Below, piece after piece: positions 52,197 to 61,162 of a stretch of 64,000 nucleotides of DNA. Position numbers and translations under genes: made by a program. Below the pieces are notes generated by a model. The model saw nothing but the letters and a program-made list of their open reading frames with translations, was not told the origin of the DNA and made no database searches. Numbering within the stretch: position 1 is the stretch's first letter; every line of letters begins with the position of its first letter. Origin of the DNA: Saccharopolyspora sp. SCSIO 74807 (GTDB lineage Bacteria > Actinomycetota > Actinomycetes > Mycobacteriales > Pseudonocardiaceae); the NCBI RefSeq assembly GCF_037023755.1, contig NZ_CP146100.1:3168001-3232000 (forward strand), in the 5' to 3' direction.

Positions 52197-55100
52197 ATGG
52201 GCTTGGAGATTCCCGACGAGCTCAAGTGGCTGACTTGGCTGGTCGGGGAGAGCTGGCCGGAAGGCGACGAGGACAAGCTGCGCGCGCTGCGCGACGCCTG
52301 GACGCAGACCGGGCAGGCCATCCCCGACGTGGTCGACGCGGGCGACGCCGCCGCGCGCGAAGTGCTGGGCAGCTGGCAGGGGGAGTCCGCGGACGCCTTC
52401 GAGCGGCAGTGGAAGAACCTCACCGAAGGCGAGCAGGCGGCCTTTCAGCACATCCAGGAGATGTGCGAGCAGCTGGCGCAGTCCTGCGACCAGACCGCGC
52501 TGGACGTCGAATACACCAAATATATGATCATCGCGTCGCTGGTGCTGCTGGCGATCCAGATCGCCGCGATGATCGCCGCCGCGTTCGTCAGCGCCGGTGC
52601 TTCCACCGCCGCGATCGTGCCCGCGCAGCTCGCGACCCGGGCGGCCGTGCAGATGGCGTTCCGCCAGCTCGTGCAGAAGCTGATGCAGCAGGGTGTCAAG
52701 CAGGTCGCCAAGGAAGCCCTGGAGAAGGTTCTCCGAGAGGGGCTGGAGAAGCTCGGCAAGCAGGGGATGAAGAACCTCGCGGGCATGGCGGCGAAGAACG
52801 CCGGCGCGCAGGTGGCGCTGGACGCCGGGATCCAAGGTGCGCAGGTCGCCGCGGGGGATCGGAAGTCGTGGGACTGGGACAAGACCGGCGATGCCGCCGC
52901 CAGCGGGGCGGGCGAAGGACTCGCCGGGCACTTGGTCAACGGTCCCGGCGCCGGTGCGGGCAGCGTGCTCGGGCACGCGGCGAAAGGCGGGGCGGAAGGC
53001 GCGCTCGGCAGCGTCGCCGGGGCGGCGGCTACCGGTGATCTCGGCAGTCTTTCCGCCGGGGACGTGTTCTCGGGCGCGCTCGGTGGGTCGGTCGACGGCG
53101 GTGTCGGTGGGGCGAAGGACGGCTTCAGCGGGGCTGCGGATGCGGCGGGTGCGCGGCAGGCGGCGGATGCGGCCGATTCGGTGCGCGGGGCGGATTCGGG
53201 TGCGGACGTTGGTGGTTCGCACACCGGTGGTTCGGGGCCGGGTGATTCCGGTGGCGCCGATGGCTCTGGCGGCACCGATGGCTCTGGCGGCACCGATGGC
53301 TCTGGCGGAGCGGATGGCTCCGGCGGACCTGGTAGTTCGAGCGGAGCCAGTGGTCCAGGGGGCGCCGATGGCCCGAACAGTGCGGATGGTTCGGGCGGCG
53401 CGGTCGGCTCGGGCAGTGCCGCTGGCGCGGACGCCTCGTCGGGTTCGTCCGGTGGCTCGGGCGGTTCTGGAAATGGCGGTGTCGCGGCGAATTTCGGCGA
53501 CTCGGCGGGTGCGGGTTCCGGCACCGCTGCCTCGGGCGGTTCCGGCGAAACGGGAAATCCCGCGGATTCCGGGACGCAGTCCGGTTCGGGCGCGGGCGGC
53601 GGCGAGCCCGGCGGCCGGGGTTCGGTAGCGGGTTCCTCGGGTTCGGGCAACGGTGTTCCGGACGCACCGGCGGCAACCGCCGCGTCTTCGGCCGTTCCGC
53701 CGGAAGCTCCGGCAGGCGCCTATGGCAGCGGAGCCCCGGGTATGGGCGGGATGCCACCGGCGGCCGCGCACCATCCCGGCAACCAAGGTGGTGGGCCGGG
53801 CGGGCCACCTGGTCAGGGCGTTCCGGGTGCTCCTTCTGGCGGGATGCCGGGCGGGGCACCGGCAGGCGGTGGATTCGCTGCACCGGGAGGCCGCGGCGGG
53901 CCCTACGCGCAGCAGCCGCCCGCGAACCCGCAAAAGTCCACAATGGACCATTCGGGCCGGGGTGCTCCTTCGCAGCAAGGTGGTTTCCGCGGCACCACCG
54001 GCTTTCCGCAAGGGCAGCACCCGGCGCATCCCAACGCCAATCCCGCGCATCCGAATCCCGGTCAGTTCAACGGTCCTGCGAACCGTCCGGGCGCACCCGC
54101 AGGACCGGCGCAATCTCCCGGGGCGCCGCATCCTGGTGCGCCGCAAGGCCGTCCGGGGATGCCCGGAGGCCCGAACCCGGCGGGAGCTCCCGGCCACCCG
54201 AACTCCCCGACACCGCAGAGTTCTCCAGCACCGCAGAACTTCCCAGCACCGCAGAGTTTCCCAGCGCCGCAGAGTTTCCCAGCGCCGCAGAACTCGCCAG
54301 CGCCGCAGGGAGGCCCCAACCAGGGAATGCCGGGAGGTGGTCAGCACCCCGGCGCGCCGCAGGGCGGCCATCCCGGTCGCGGTATGCCGCAGGGTGGCCA
54401 GCCGGGTGCGCCGCAGGGCGGTCAGCCGAATCCCGTTGGGCCGCACGCTCAACCCGATCGCGGTGCGCCGCAGGGCGGTCAGCCGGATCGCGGCGCGGCA
54501 AACCCGAACCACGCCCAGCACGGCGGCCATCCCGCCCGGCCCCCGCTCGGCCCGCCGCCCAACAACGCGCCGCAGAACTTCGCTCAGCCGAACGCACCAC
54601 AGCGCCCGCAACCGGCTCCGGGACAAGGACCGCCGCAGGGCGGTTACGCCCCGCCGCAAGGGTTCCAGCAGCAAGGCCCGCCGGCCCCGCCCGCGCGCCC
54701 CGGCGGACCGCAGCCGCCGAACGCCTTCCAGCAAGGACCTCCCCAGCAAGGCCGCCCCCAGCACCCGGGTCGGCCGAACGGCGGACGACCGGAAAGCCCG
54801 CAGCAGGGCGGAAACGACCTCGGCCAGGGCCATCCTCAACAGCCCGCATCCCAGCCGAGCCACGGCCCGCAGTCGGGCCAGCCCCAACAGCCCGGCCGGC
54901 CACAACAGTCCGGCCATCCTCAACAGCCCGGTCCGTCGCAGCAGGCCGTTCCGCCCCAACAGCGTGGTCAGCAGCAACCCGACCCGGAACGCTCCGCGAC
55001 GCAGACGCCAACTCGCCAGTCCCCACCGGAGGGCGCGCAGGACCGGACTCCGTCCGACCAGCGAAACCCGCGACCCGAGAACTCCCCAGCGGCGGAAAAG

Positions 55101-58019
55101 CCGCCGCACACCGCCGAACAGCCACGCACCGAGGCTCCGCGGACCGAAGAGTTCGCATCGGACTCCCCTGGTGACGCTGCGCGGGACGGCGCTCCCGGCC
55201 CGGACGCCCAGCACCAGCAACACGACTCGTCGGACAGCTCCGGCGAGCCCGACGCTGCGTGGTTGTCCAAGGACGATCTGGACTTCTGCTTCGACCCGGA
55301 CTACCGGGCGCCCGCCGAGTCGTTCCAAGCCCTGGAAGACAAGATCGCGGAGAAGCCGGACTGGAACGACGCCGAGCGCGAGGCGTGCACCCGCCTCGAC
55401 GTCCTGCGCGACCGGGTGCAGGGCAAGCTCGCCGAGCTCGACGGCATCTCCGCTCGCGGTGCGTTGGCCGCGCACTCGTACACCTCGCACGACGTGTTCC
55501 CCGCGCTGAACCACGGATGCCGGGTCGGTCAGCTCAGCGCGAGCCAGCTCGGGCAGGTGCAGGCGATCGTCTCCGGTCTCAACGAGTTGCCGCGGCACCA
55601 GGGGTCGGTGGTCCGCGGTATCGACTTCTTGAACCCGGAAGCCGCGGCTCGTGCGGCGGCGCACTACGAGCCGGGCCGGATCACCGTGGAAACCTCGATC
55701 ACCAGCCTGTCGATGAAGACCGACGGCGACGACCGCCCGGCGATCGAGGGCAACGTGGAGCTGCACGTCGAGTCCACCGCGGCGCGCCGGTTGCAGGAGC
55801 TCGCGAGCAATCCGTCCGAGCGCGAAGTGGTGTTGCTGCCTTCCTCGCAGCTGATGGTGCACAGCAAGGAACTCGTGCCGTACGAGGCCGGGGACGGTTC
55901 CACCAAGCACAAATGGGTCATCCACGCCGAAGAGATCGCGCCGGGCGACCCGCGGCACTTGGGCCAGGACCAGGCGAAACAGCTGATGGTCGAGCGTCAG
56001 GACCTCGCGCGGCGGCAGGCGGCCGAATTCGCCGCGAGCAACGACTTCGACTCGGTCCTGAACCCGGCGGGCAGCCCGCAGGACCACGCGGCGCACGGGG
56101 AGCCTTCGGACGGCCGGGCCACCAGCGGCCTGCACATTCCGACCGAGACCGCAGTCGCCGACCCGGGCCGATCCGCCGACCTCGATGGCGTTCCGGCTCC
56201 CCGAACGGACTCCGCAACGGAACTTCCCGGCGAGGAGCCCGGGCCGAGCAAGCTCGAGCGGATGCTTGCGCCGGACGACACCCCGTTCTCCGGGCATCCC
56301 GCGGATCCGTTCGGCCCGGATGACGGCTTCGACGCGACCGGACCACCCCTTGACGCGGACGGAAATCCGGATTGGCGTCAGCTCGAACGCAGCACGCCCC
56401 CGGTCACCAACCTGCCTGCGATCCACAACGGCACCGCGGTACCGGAGCACCACGCCGCGTACGTCGACCAGCGCCACCCGGAGCTTCGCGCGGTCAACCC
56501 GAACTTCGACCACCCGAACGCTTACGAGAACGGCACGAGGACGAACTGCACCCGGTGCGTCGTGTCGTACGCGCAGCGGTTGATCGGCATCGACGCGCAA
56601 GCCGAGCCGGTGCTGCCGAACGAACTCAAGGCCAAAGGAACGTTGCCGTGGGTGCAGCAACAACTCGGCGGTGCGTGGGAAAGCCACGGCAGCTACGACG
56701 ACGTGATCAGCCGGATGAGCGGGCAGCCGCTCGGCTCGCACGCCGTCATCGGTGTTCAGTTCGCCACTCCGGACGGCGTGCTCGGTCACGTCGCGATGGT
56801 GACCAACACGCCCGAAGGCGTGGCGTTCATCGATCCGCAGTCCGGCACGCTGATGCAACTGCCGCACCCGCCACTAGGGTTGCACCTGCTGCCGTTCGGA
56901 TCGCTGGAGTCGGAACTCCCCGATGCCGGGGCCGGTCATTCCGGGGAGCACACCGGTGGCGCTGCCGAAAAATCCGCCGAGCCGCAGGAATCGGCCGTTG
57001 CCCCGCTGTCGGACACCGACGGCGTCCGCGAGTCGCCTGCCGACGATCTGCACCGCCTTCCGGACGGACCGTGGTTCGGGCAGCACACCAACCCGTTCCG
57101 GCCGACGATCGAGGAAGAAGAGCCGGCATCGGCCGTGCCGCCGACCGGTGCCGCGCATTACGGGCGATCGGCGGGCGAACCGGGCGCGGAAGAACCGGGT
57201 ACGTCGGCACCTGCCGTGCCGCATGAGCCAGCGCCTGCAAACGGTCCACAAGGGACTTCGCAAGCCTCGGATGTGCCTGCTGTGCCTGGGCATTCCGAAT
57301 CCGCACGTCTCGGCGGAATGAACAGGTCGATGAGTGGAACGCTGGAACCCGAGACGGCCGCTCAGGATCCCGCCGAACAGACCGGTTCCGAAAGTGGCGG
57401 CCCGGCATCCGCCGGCAGCGCCGCACCGGGTACGTCCACCAGCTCCGCCGTCGATGCGCGGGCGGGCGATGCTCCCAGCGCACCCGGCCCGGCAGGTCGT
57501 TCGGCCGATGCGGCGCCCGCACCGTCCGCCGGGGAACCGAGCGCAGCAGGCGGTGGCGCCGGTGGCCTGCCTCCGGCGATGGGACCTGCGGCACCGGGAG
57601 CGGGAACGGCGACCCGCGCCCCCGGTGGACATTCCTCCTCCTGGCGGGCCGGTGCCGCCGGGGAGATCACGCACAACCGCGAACAGGTGATTCCCGGAGA
57701 ACTCGCGGCGAAGTACCTGGGGAACCACGAGCCCGGGCCGATCATCACCGGTGACGGCAGGCAATCGATGTTCCGCGGCAACGCCGCGCCATCGATACCC
57801 GGCGATGCAGGCTTCGAGGACTCGCAGGTGAGGATGCGCTTCGCGGTCCCCGCCCGGGATGACCGGGGGATCGCGGACGACGTCGATTTCTTCGGTCAGG
57901 CGGAGATCGTGGTGCAGGACGTCGCGGGCGCGGAAACGGTGCTCGGCACCTTCGACGCGGGCTCGCAGAACTGGACGCCGACGGATGCGGGCAGGCGCTG
58001 GCTGCAAGACTCGCAATGA
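52197..58019 (+). CDS. WXG100-linked polymorphic toxin with ADP-ribosyltransferase-like and papain-like domains
   Basis: 1,940 residues. N-terminal CpnT-like helical domain (1-110, W60-Q-G turn), a hydrophobic segment 111-140, an amphipathic region to about 320, a Gly/Ser-rich linker (about 325-500) and a Pro/Gln/Gly-rich linker (about 500-1010). Domain A (about 1020-1290): R1140 in V-V-R-G, S1167-I-T-S1170, E1208-x-E1210, the R/S-T-S/E-x-E layout of ADP-ribosyltransferases. Domain B (about 1390-1575): N-C1451-T-R-C1454, G-H1531-V-A-M, F-I-D1546-P-Q-S-G, a Cys-His-Asp papain/glutamine-deamidase toxin site. A further linker and a C-terminal domain (about 1815-1940) of unknown type follow. Domain functions are inferred from motifs. 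Confidence 0.85.
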   Translation: MGLEIPDELKWLTWLVGESWPEGDEDKLRALRDAWTQTGQAIPDVVDAGDAAAREVLGSWQGESADAFERQWKNLTEGEQAAFQHIQEMCEQLAQSCDQTALDVEYTKYMIIASLVLLAIQIAAMIAAAFVSAGASTAAIVPAQLATRAAVQMAFRQLVQKLMQQGVKQVAKEALEKVLREGLEKLGKQGMKNLAGMAAKNAGAQVALDAGIQGAQVAAGDRKSWDWDKTGDAAASGAGEGLAGHLVNGPGAGAGSVLGHAAKGGAEGALGSVAGAAATGDLGSLSAGDVFSGALGGSVDGGVGGAKDGFSGAADAAGARQAADAADSVRGADSGADVGGSHTGGSGPGDSGGADGSGGTDGSGGTDGSGGADGSGGPGSSSGASGPGGADGPNSADGSGGAVGSGSAAGADASSGSSGGSGGSGNGGVAANFGDSAGAGSGTAASGGSGETGNPADSGTQSGSGAGGGEPGGRGSVAGSSGSGNGVPDAPAATAASSAVPPEAPAGAYGSGAPGMGGMPPAAAHHPGNQGGGPGGPPGQGVPGAPSGGMPGGAPAGGGFAAPGGRGGPYAQQPPANPQKSTMDHSGRGAPSQQGGFRGTTGFPQGQHPAHPNANPAHPNPGQFNGPANRPGAPAGPAQSPGAPHPGAPQGRPGMPGGPNPAGAPGHPNSPTPQSSPAPQNFPAPQSFPAPQSFPAPQNSPAPQGGPNQGMPGGGQHPGAPQGGHPGRGMPQGGQPGAPQGGQPNPVGPHAQPDRGAPQGGQPDRGAANPNHAQHGGHPARPPLGPPPNNAPQNFAQPNAPQRPQPAPGQGPPQGGYAPPQGFQQQGPPAPPARPGGPQPPNAFQQGPPQQGRPQHPGRPNGGRPESPQQGGNDLGQGHPQQPASQPSHGPQSGQPQQPGRPQQSGHPQQPGPSQQAVPPQQRGQQQPDPERSATQTPTRQSPPEGAQDRTPSDQRNPRPENSPAAEKPPHTAEQPRTEAPRTEEFASDSPGDAARDGAPGPDAQHQQHDSSDSSGEPDAAWLSKDDLDFCFDPDYRAPAESFQALEDKIAEKPDWNDAEREACTRLDVLRDRVQGKLAELDGISARGALAAHSYTSHDVFPALNHGCRVGQLSASQLGQVQAIVSGLNELPRHQGSVVRGIDFLNPEAAARAAAHYEPGRITVETSITSLSMKTDGDDRPAIEGNVELHVESTAARRLQELASNPSEREVVLLPSSQLMVHSKELVPYEAGDGSTKHKWVIHAEEIAPGDPRHLGQDQAKQLMVERQDLARRQAAEFAASNDFDSVLNPAGSPQDHAAHGEPSDGRATSGLHIPTETAVADPGRSADLDGVPAPRTDSATELPGEEPGPSKLERMLAPDDTPFSGHPADPFGPDDGFDATGPPLDADGNPDWRQLERSTPPVTNLPAIHNGTAVPEHHAAYVDQRHPELRAVNPNFDHPNAYENGTRTNCTRCVVSYAQRLIGIDAQAEPVLPNELKAKGTLPWVQQQLGGAWESHGSYDDVISRMSGQPLGSHAVIGVQFATPDGVLGHVAMVTNTPEGVAFIDPQSGTLMQLPHPPLGLHLLPFGSLESELPDAGAGHSGEHTGGAAEKSAEPQESAVAPLSDTDGVRESPADDLHRLPDGPWFGQHTNPFRPTIEEEEPASAVPPTGAAHYGRSAGEPGAEEPGTSAPAVPHEPAPANGPQGTSQASDVPAVPGHSESARLGGMNRSMSGTLEPETAAQDPAEQTGSESGGPASAGSAAPGTSTSSAVDARAGDAPSAPGPAGRSADAAPAPSAGEPSAAGGGAGGLPPAMGPAAPGAGTATRAPGGHSSSWRAGAAGEITHNREQVIPGELAAKYLGNHEPGPIITGDGRQSMFRGNAAPSIPGDAGFEDSQVRMRFAVPARDDRGIADDVDFFGQAEIVVQDVAGAETVLGTFDAGSQNWTPTDAGRRWLQDSQ
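53259..53330 (+). repeat. 18-bp coding tandem repeat (D-G-S-G-G-x)
   Basis: Four units start at 53259, 53277, 53295 and 53313 with GATGGCTCTGGCGG cores. They encode the Gly/Ser linker of the toxin and are nearly identical at DNA level, so they are recent duplications. Confidence 0.9.
54213..54308 (+). repeat. 18-bp coding tandem repeat (P-A-P-Q-S/N-F/S)
   Basis: Units begin with CCGCAG at 54213, 54231, 54249, 54267, 54285 and 54303. They encode a P-A-P-Q hexapeptide repeat in the proline-rich linker. Likely length-variable by slippage. Confidence 0.9.
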
Positions 58020-58022
58020 CGC

Positions 58023-58052
58023 GCAGCCGGTGACGATGCAGCCGGTGACGAT
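58023..58052 (+). repeat. 15-bp perfect tandem duplication between toxin and immunity genes
   Basis: GCAGCCGGTGACGAT occurs at 58023 and 58038. It fills the 54-base gap between the toxin stop and the GTG of the next gene. Confidence 0.85.
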
Positions 58053-58073
58053 GTGGGAAGGACCAGGTGAGTA

Positions 58074-60299
58074 GTGCAGCAGGCACAGGCCGTCGAACTC
58101 GCCGAGCGGTGGTTGCGGGCGGTGGGCACCCCGCTGAACGAGCCCGACGGGGTTCGGGTCGATCACGACAACGTGCGACTCGGCCTGGAAGGTTGGGTCG
58201 TGCCGTGGGACAACGTCGCCTTCCTCGACGGCGGGGACGGCATGCAGCGGATCTTCCCGCCGCAGCGGTTGATCGTCACCGAGCCGGAAGGGGAGCTGCG
58301 GGAGGCGAACACGACGCCGCACCCCGGTTTCTCGCGCCCGGTCGATTGGCCCGGGCAGCCGCGGTACCGGGAGTTCGTCGATCCGGAGTACGACCGCGCG
58401 GGCTTCTACCGGGCGGGCGTGCCGCGGAAAGCTCTGGTCGGCTGGAAAGTCCTGCACGAGGACGGCCGGACGACGGAGCAGCTCAACCCGAAGTGGATTC
58501 CCGGCCCGCGAGCGGTGGGCCTGCCGAGGGCGCAGAACCAGCTTGAGACGCTGCTCAACTACCTGCAGCTCGGCGTCCTGTCCCACGAGGCCGCGTTGGC
58601 CCTGTTGTTCGACATGGTCGTGCTGCTCCCGTTGTCGGCGGACGAACCGGCCTACGAAGTCGATCCGCCGCGGCGGCTCAGCGCCTACAGCTCGCCGCGC
58701 AAGATGCCGGAATCCTGCCGGTGGCTGCGGATCACGGTGCCGACGCTGGTTTCCCGGTACCCCGGCAGCGGTCTCGTGATCAACTCTGCCGCGTATCCGC
58801 GGACCGAGTTCGGCGCCGAGGAGTTGGCGCGTGTCGCCGCGGAGTACGGTTCCTTCCCCCGATACCAGCCGGAAGAACCGCAGGTCGTCGTGGAGCCTGG
58901 CTTGGACGGGTCGTTCGACGACTATGCGGCGCAGTTGCGGGAGCACTTCGGGCTGGCCGAGCAGCCGACCGTCTCGAAGCACCGCATCCAGCTCTCGCGG
59001 CTCACCGGGTACGACCTGACCAGCGGCGAACGCAAGCTGAGCATGCTCGCGAGCTGCTGGGTCAAGACCAACGCCGAGCGACGCGCGGCCGGTGAGCAGC
59101 AGAACTGGCCGGCCGATCTGCACGCGAACGGGCTGGAAGTGCGGCATGAGCCGTCCGGGCAGGCGTACCCCGTTCCCGCGACGTTCGGGAAGATCCCGCT
59201 GGAAGGAACGCAGGACCTGCACCGGTTCTGGCACGGCGTGATCGGCGCCTACGTCGGTTTCGCCGTGGGCGACGCGCTCGGTTCCGCGGTGGACGGCATG
59301 TCGTGGTCGCAGATCCAGCAGCACTACGGCGAGAACGGGATCACCGCGCCGGACGCGGTGTTCGATCGTCCCGGGCAGGTGAGCTGGCGGACTCAGCTTC
59401 TGCTGTTCCTGACCGAAGGCACCGTGCGCGGCTTGCGGACGGGGATGCGCCAGGACGGCGACCAGCAGCCGATGGCGATGCGGTCGGCGCACGCGCGATG
59501 GCTCGTCGCGCAAGGAATGCCGTGGCAGCAGGCGGCAGGTGCGTTGGCGGCCGAACGTCCGGCACCGGACGGTTGGCTGCTGAATGCGCCCGAAGCGCAA
59601 TTCCGCCGCGGAGTCCCAGAGGGGCTGGCCGAGGCGGTGCAGCGGGCGATCGCCGAACCCGGCCGGAATGCGGGATTGCACGGTCCGTTGATGCTGATGT
59701 GGGCGCTGCCCGATGCGGTAGCGGCGCACAAGACCGACCCGCAGGCGCAGGGCTGGTACCGCGATCCGCTCGACGCCGGAGCGTCCGCGATCCTCGCGGA
59801 GTTGTTCACCGGCCTGTTCCGTCGAGAGCGCTTCGTCGAACCCGTGTGGATGCGGTTGCAGAAGCAGCTCGACGGGCTTCCGGCTGCCGACAGCCCGCAC
59901 CAGCCCGCCATCGACCTCGCGAGGAACGCGTTGGGCCGCTGGCGGAACTACCTCGAGCCCGACCGGGACGAGGTGGAAGCGATAGGCGACGGGCAGGACA
60001 CCGCTTCGGTCCTCGGCCGAGCCCTGCTGGCCGCCGCGAAGCGGGAGTACGACCCGCGATCGGCGATCCTGGCCGCCGCGAACCAGTCCGGTCGCAGCGC
60101 CATGACCGCCGCGCTGACCGGCGCACTCGTCGGCGCCCGCGCGGGTCTGCCGGGGCTGCCGCGGGAATGGGTGGACGCGCTCGGCGTCACCGACCTCGTC
60201 CAAGAGGTCGCCAACGACGCCTACTGGCACTTCTCCGTCCGCAATCCGCGCGAGCAAGCCGACCCGCAACGCTGGAAAGAACGCTATCCCCGGTGGTGA
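58074..60299 (+). CDS. candidate immunity protein: YrhB-like, SseB-like and degenerate ADP-ribosylglycohydrolase domains
   Basis: 741 residues from GTG 58074. An N-terminal YrhB/Imm35-like unit (about 1-80) precedes an SseB-like region (about 150-260). The C-terminal half (about 385-735) has the ADP-ribosylglycohydrolase fold: G-A-Y-V-G-F-A-V-G-D400-A-L-G, G-Q-V-S437-W-R-T-Q-L-L-L-F-L-T-E-G, and N670-Q-S-G-R674-S-A676-M-T-A-A-L-T-G. Active enzymes have T-D-D-T in the second and G-D-S/T-D in the third; here both Asp pairs are replaced (W-R; R and A). The metal site is therefore absent and the domain is probably a binding-only pseudoenzyme. Position after the toxin supports an antidote role. 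Confidence 0.82.
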   Translation: MQQAQAVELAERWLRAVGTPLNEPDGVRVDHDNVRLGLEGWVVPWDNVAFLDGGDGMQRIFPPQRLIVTEPEGELREANTTPHPGFSRPVDWPGQPRYREFVDPEYDRAGFYRAGVPRKALVGWKVLHEDGRTTEQLNPKWIPGPRAVGLPRAQNQLETLLNYLQLGVLSHEAALALLFDMVVLLPLSADEPAYEVDPPRRLSAYSSPRKMPESCRWLRITVPTLVSRYPGSGLVINSAAYPRTEFGAEELARVAAEYGSFPRYQPEEPQVVVEPGLDGSFDDYAAQLREHFGLAEQPTVSKHRIQLSRLTGYDLTSGERKLSMLASCWVKTNAERRAAGEQQNWPADLHANGLEVRHEPSGQAYPVPATFGKIPLEGTQDLHRFWHGVIGAYVGFAVGDALGSAVDGMSWSQIQQHYGENGITAPDAVFDRPGQVSWRTQLLLFLTEGTVRGLRTGMRQDGDQQPMAMRSAHARWLVAQGMPWQQAAGALAAERPAPDGWLLNAPEAQFRRGVPEGLAEAVQRAIAEPGRNAGLHGPLMLMWALPDAVAAHKTDPQAQGWYRDPLDAGASAILAELFTGLFRRERFVEPVWMRLQKQLDGLPAADSPHQPAIDLARNALGRWRNYLEPDRDEVEAIGDGQDTASVLGRALLAAAKREYDPRSAILAAANQSGRSAMTAALTGALVGARAGLPGLPREWVDALGVTDLVQEVANDAYWHFSVRNPREQADPQRWKERYPRW

Positions 60300-60664
60300 G
60301 CTCGGCGGCGACGGTGCTTCGCGGTCGGCGTTTCGCCGGATCCACTTCTCGCAGGCCGTGACCGGCGATGTTCCGGTGGCCGGCCTTGGCGGCGGCGTGC
60401 GACTTGCGTGATCGTTTGCACCCGCGGAAAAAGATCACGTCTTGCTGATTTTCCGATCTCCATTTCCGGTGTGCTGCGTTGTACCGCGCAGGTCGCATGT
60501 CGTTTCGGGTTCGCACGACCCGCGCCGCCAGTCGGCGAAGAATCACCCGCCCGTGCGCGGCGATTCGAGGGGCGCTCCGTTTCCGCTGGTACACGCCGCG
60601 AGTCGAGCGAGTGACGCGCGCGGCCGTCACTCTGAAGGATCGCGGCATCGGAAGGAGGTACGCC
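60300..60664. other. 365-bp intergenic region before the molybdenum hydroxylase operon
   Basis: No coding frame with protein-like sequence in either strand. The stretch 60410-60480 is A/T-richer than its flanks and may hold the promoter. No clear hairpin or operator seen. Confidence 0.5.
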
Positions 60665-61162
60665 ATGCGGATCACTTGGACAGTGGATGGCACGGAGCGT
60701 GAGCTGGACGTGGAGCCGCGGGTCACGGTGCTCGACGCGCTGCGGGACCGGCTGGGGGTGGTGTCGCCGAAGAAGGGGTGCGATCACGGCCAGTGCGGTG
60801 CCTGCACGGTGCTGGTGGACGGGTGGCGGGTGACGACCTGCCTGTCGCTCGCCGTGGCGCAGGACGGGGCGGAGATCACCACGGCGGCGGGGCTGGCCGA
60901 CGACGGTGAGCTGCACCCGGTCGCTCGCGCGTTCGTGCAGCACGACGGGTTCCAGTGCGGTTATTGCACGCCGGGACAGGTTTGTTCCGCGGTGGGAATG
61001 CTGGACGAGGCAGAGCAGGGCTGGCCGAGCCACGCCACCGCGGACGTGGCCGCCGAACCCGCGCTCACCGACGACGAGATCCGCGAGCGGATGAGCGGGA
61101 ACCTGTGCCGCTGCGGGGCTTACGTGAACATCCTGGCCGCGATCCGCGAGGTGGCGACATGA
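60665..61162 (+). CDS. [2Fe-2S] subunit of a PaoABC-type molybdenum hydroxylase
   Basis: 165 residues, electron-transfer subunit with two [2Fe-2S] clusters: plant-type C-D-H-G-Q-C-G-A-C-T-V-L-V near 39 with a partner Cys near 60, and helical-domain C-G-Y-C-T-P-G-Q near 99 and C-R-C-G-A-Y near 150. No Tat signal, unlike Escherichia coli PaoA. ATG 60665 has a strong GGAAGGAGG site. Its stop overlaps the next start (ATGA). Confidence 0.94.
   Translation: MRITWTVDGTERELDVEPRVTVLDALRDRLGVVSPKKGCDHGQCGACTVLVDGWRVTTCLSLAVAQDGAEITTAAGLADDGELHPVARAFVQHDGFQCGYCTPGQVCSAVGMLDEAEQGWPSHATADVAAEPALTDDEIRERMSGNLCRCGAYVNILAAIREVAT

Noticed and set aside
53259-54308. CRISPR-like regularly spaced repeats
   Set aside because: The 18-bp units are contiguous, in frame and encode Gly/Ser and Pro/Gln linkers; there are no unique spacers or cas genes.
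51222-56867. A 1,881-codon open frame antisense to the toxin gene
   Set aside because: It is Arg/Gly/Leu low-complexity, mirrors the Gly/Pro-rich repeats of the real gene on the plus strand, and has no recognisable domain. High GC keeps antisense frames open.
56874-60269. A second very long antisense frame opposite toxin end and immunity gene
   Set aside because: Composition is Arg/Pro/His-rich without motifs, while the plus strand encodes clear conserved domains with ribosome binding sites.
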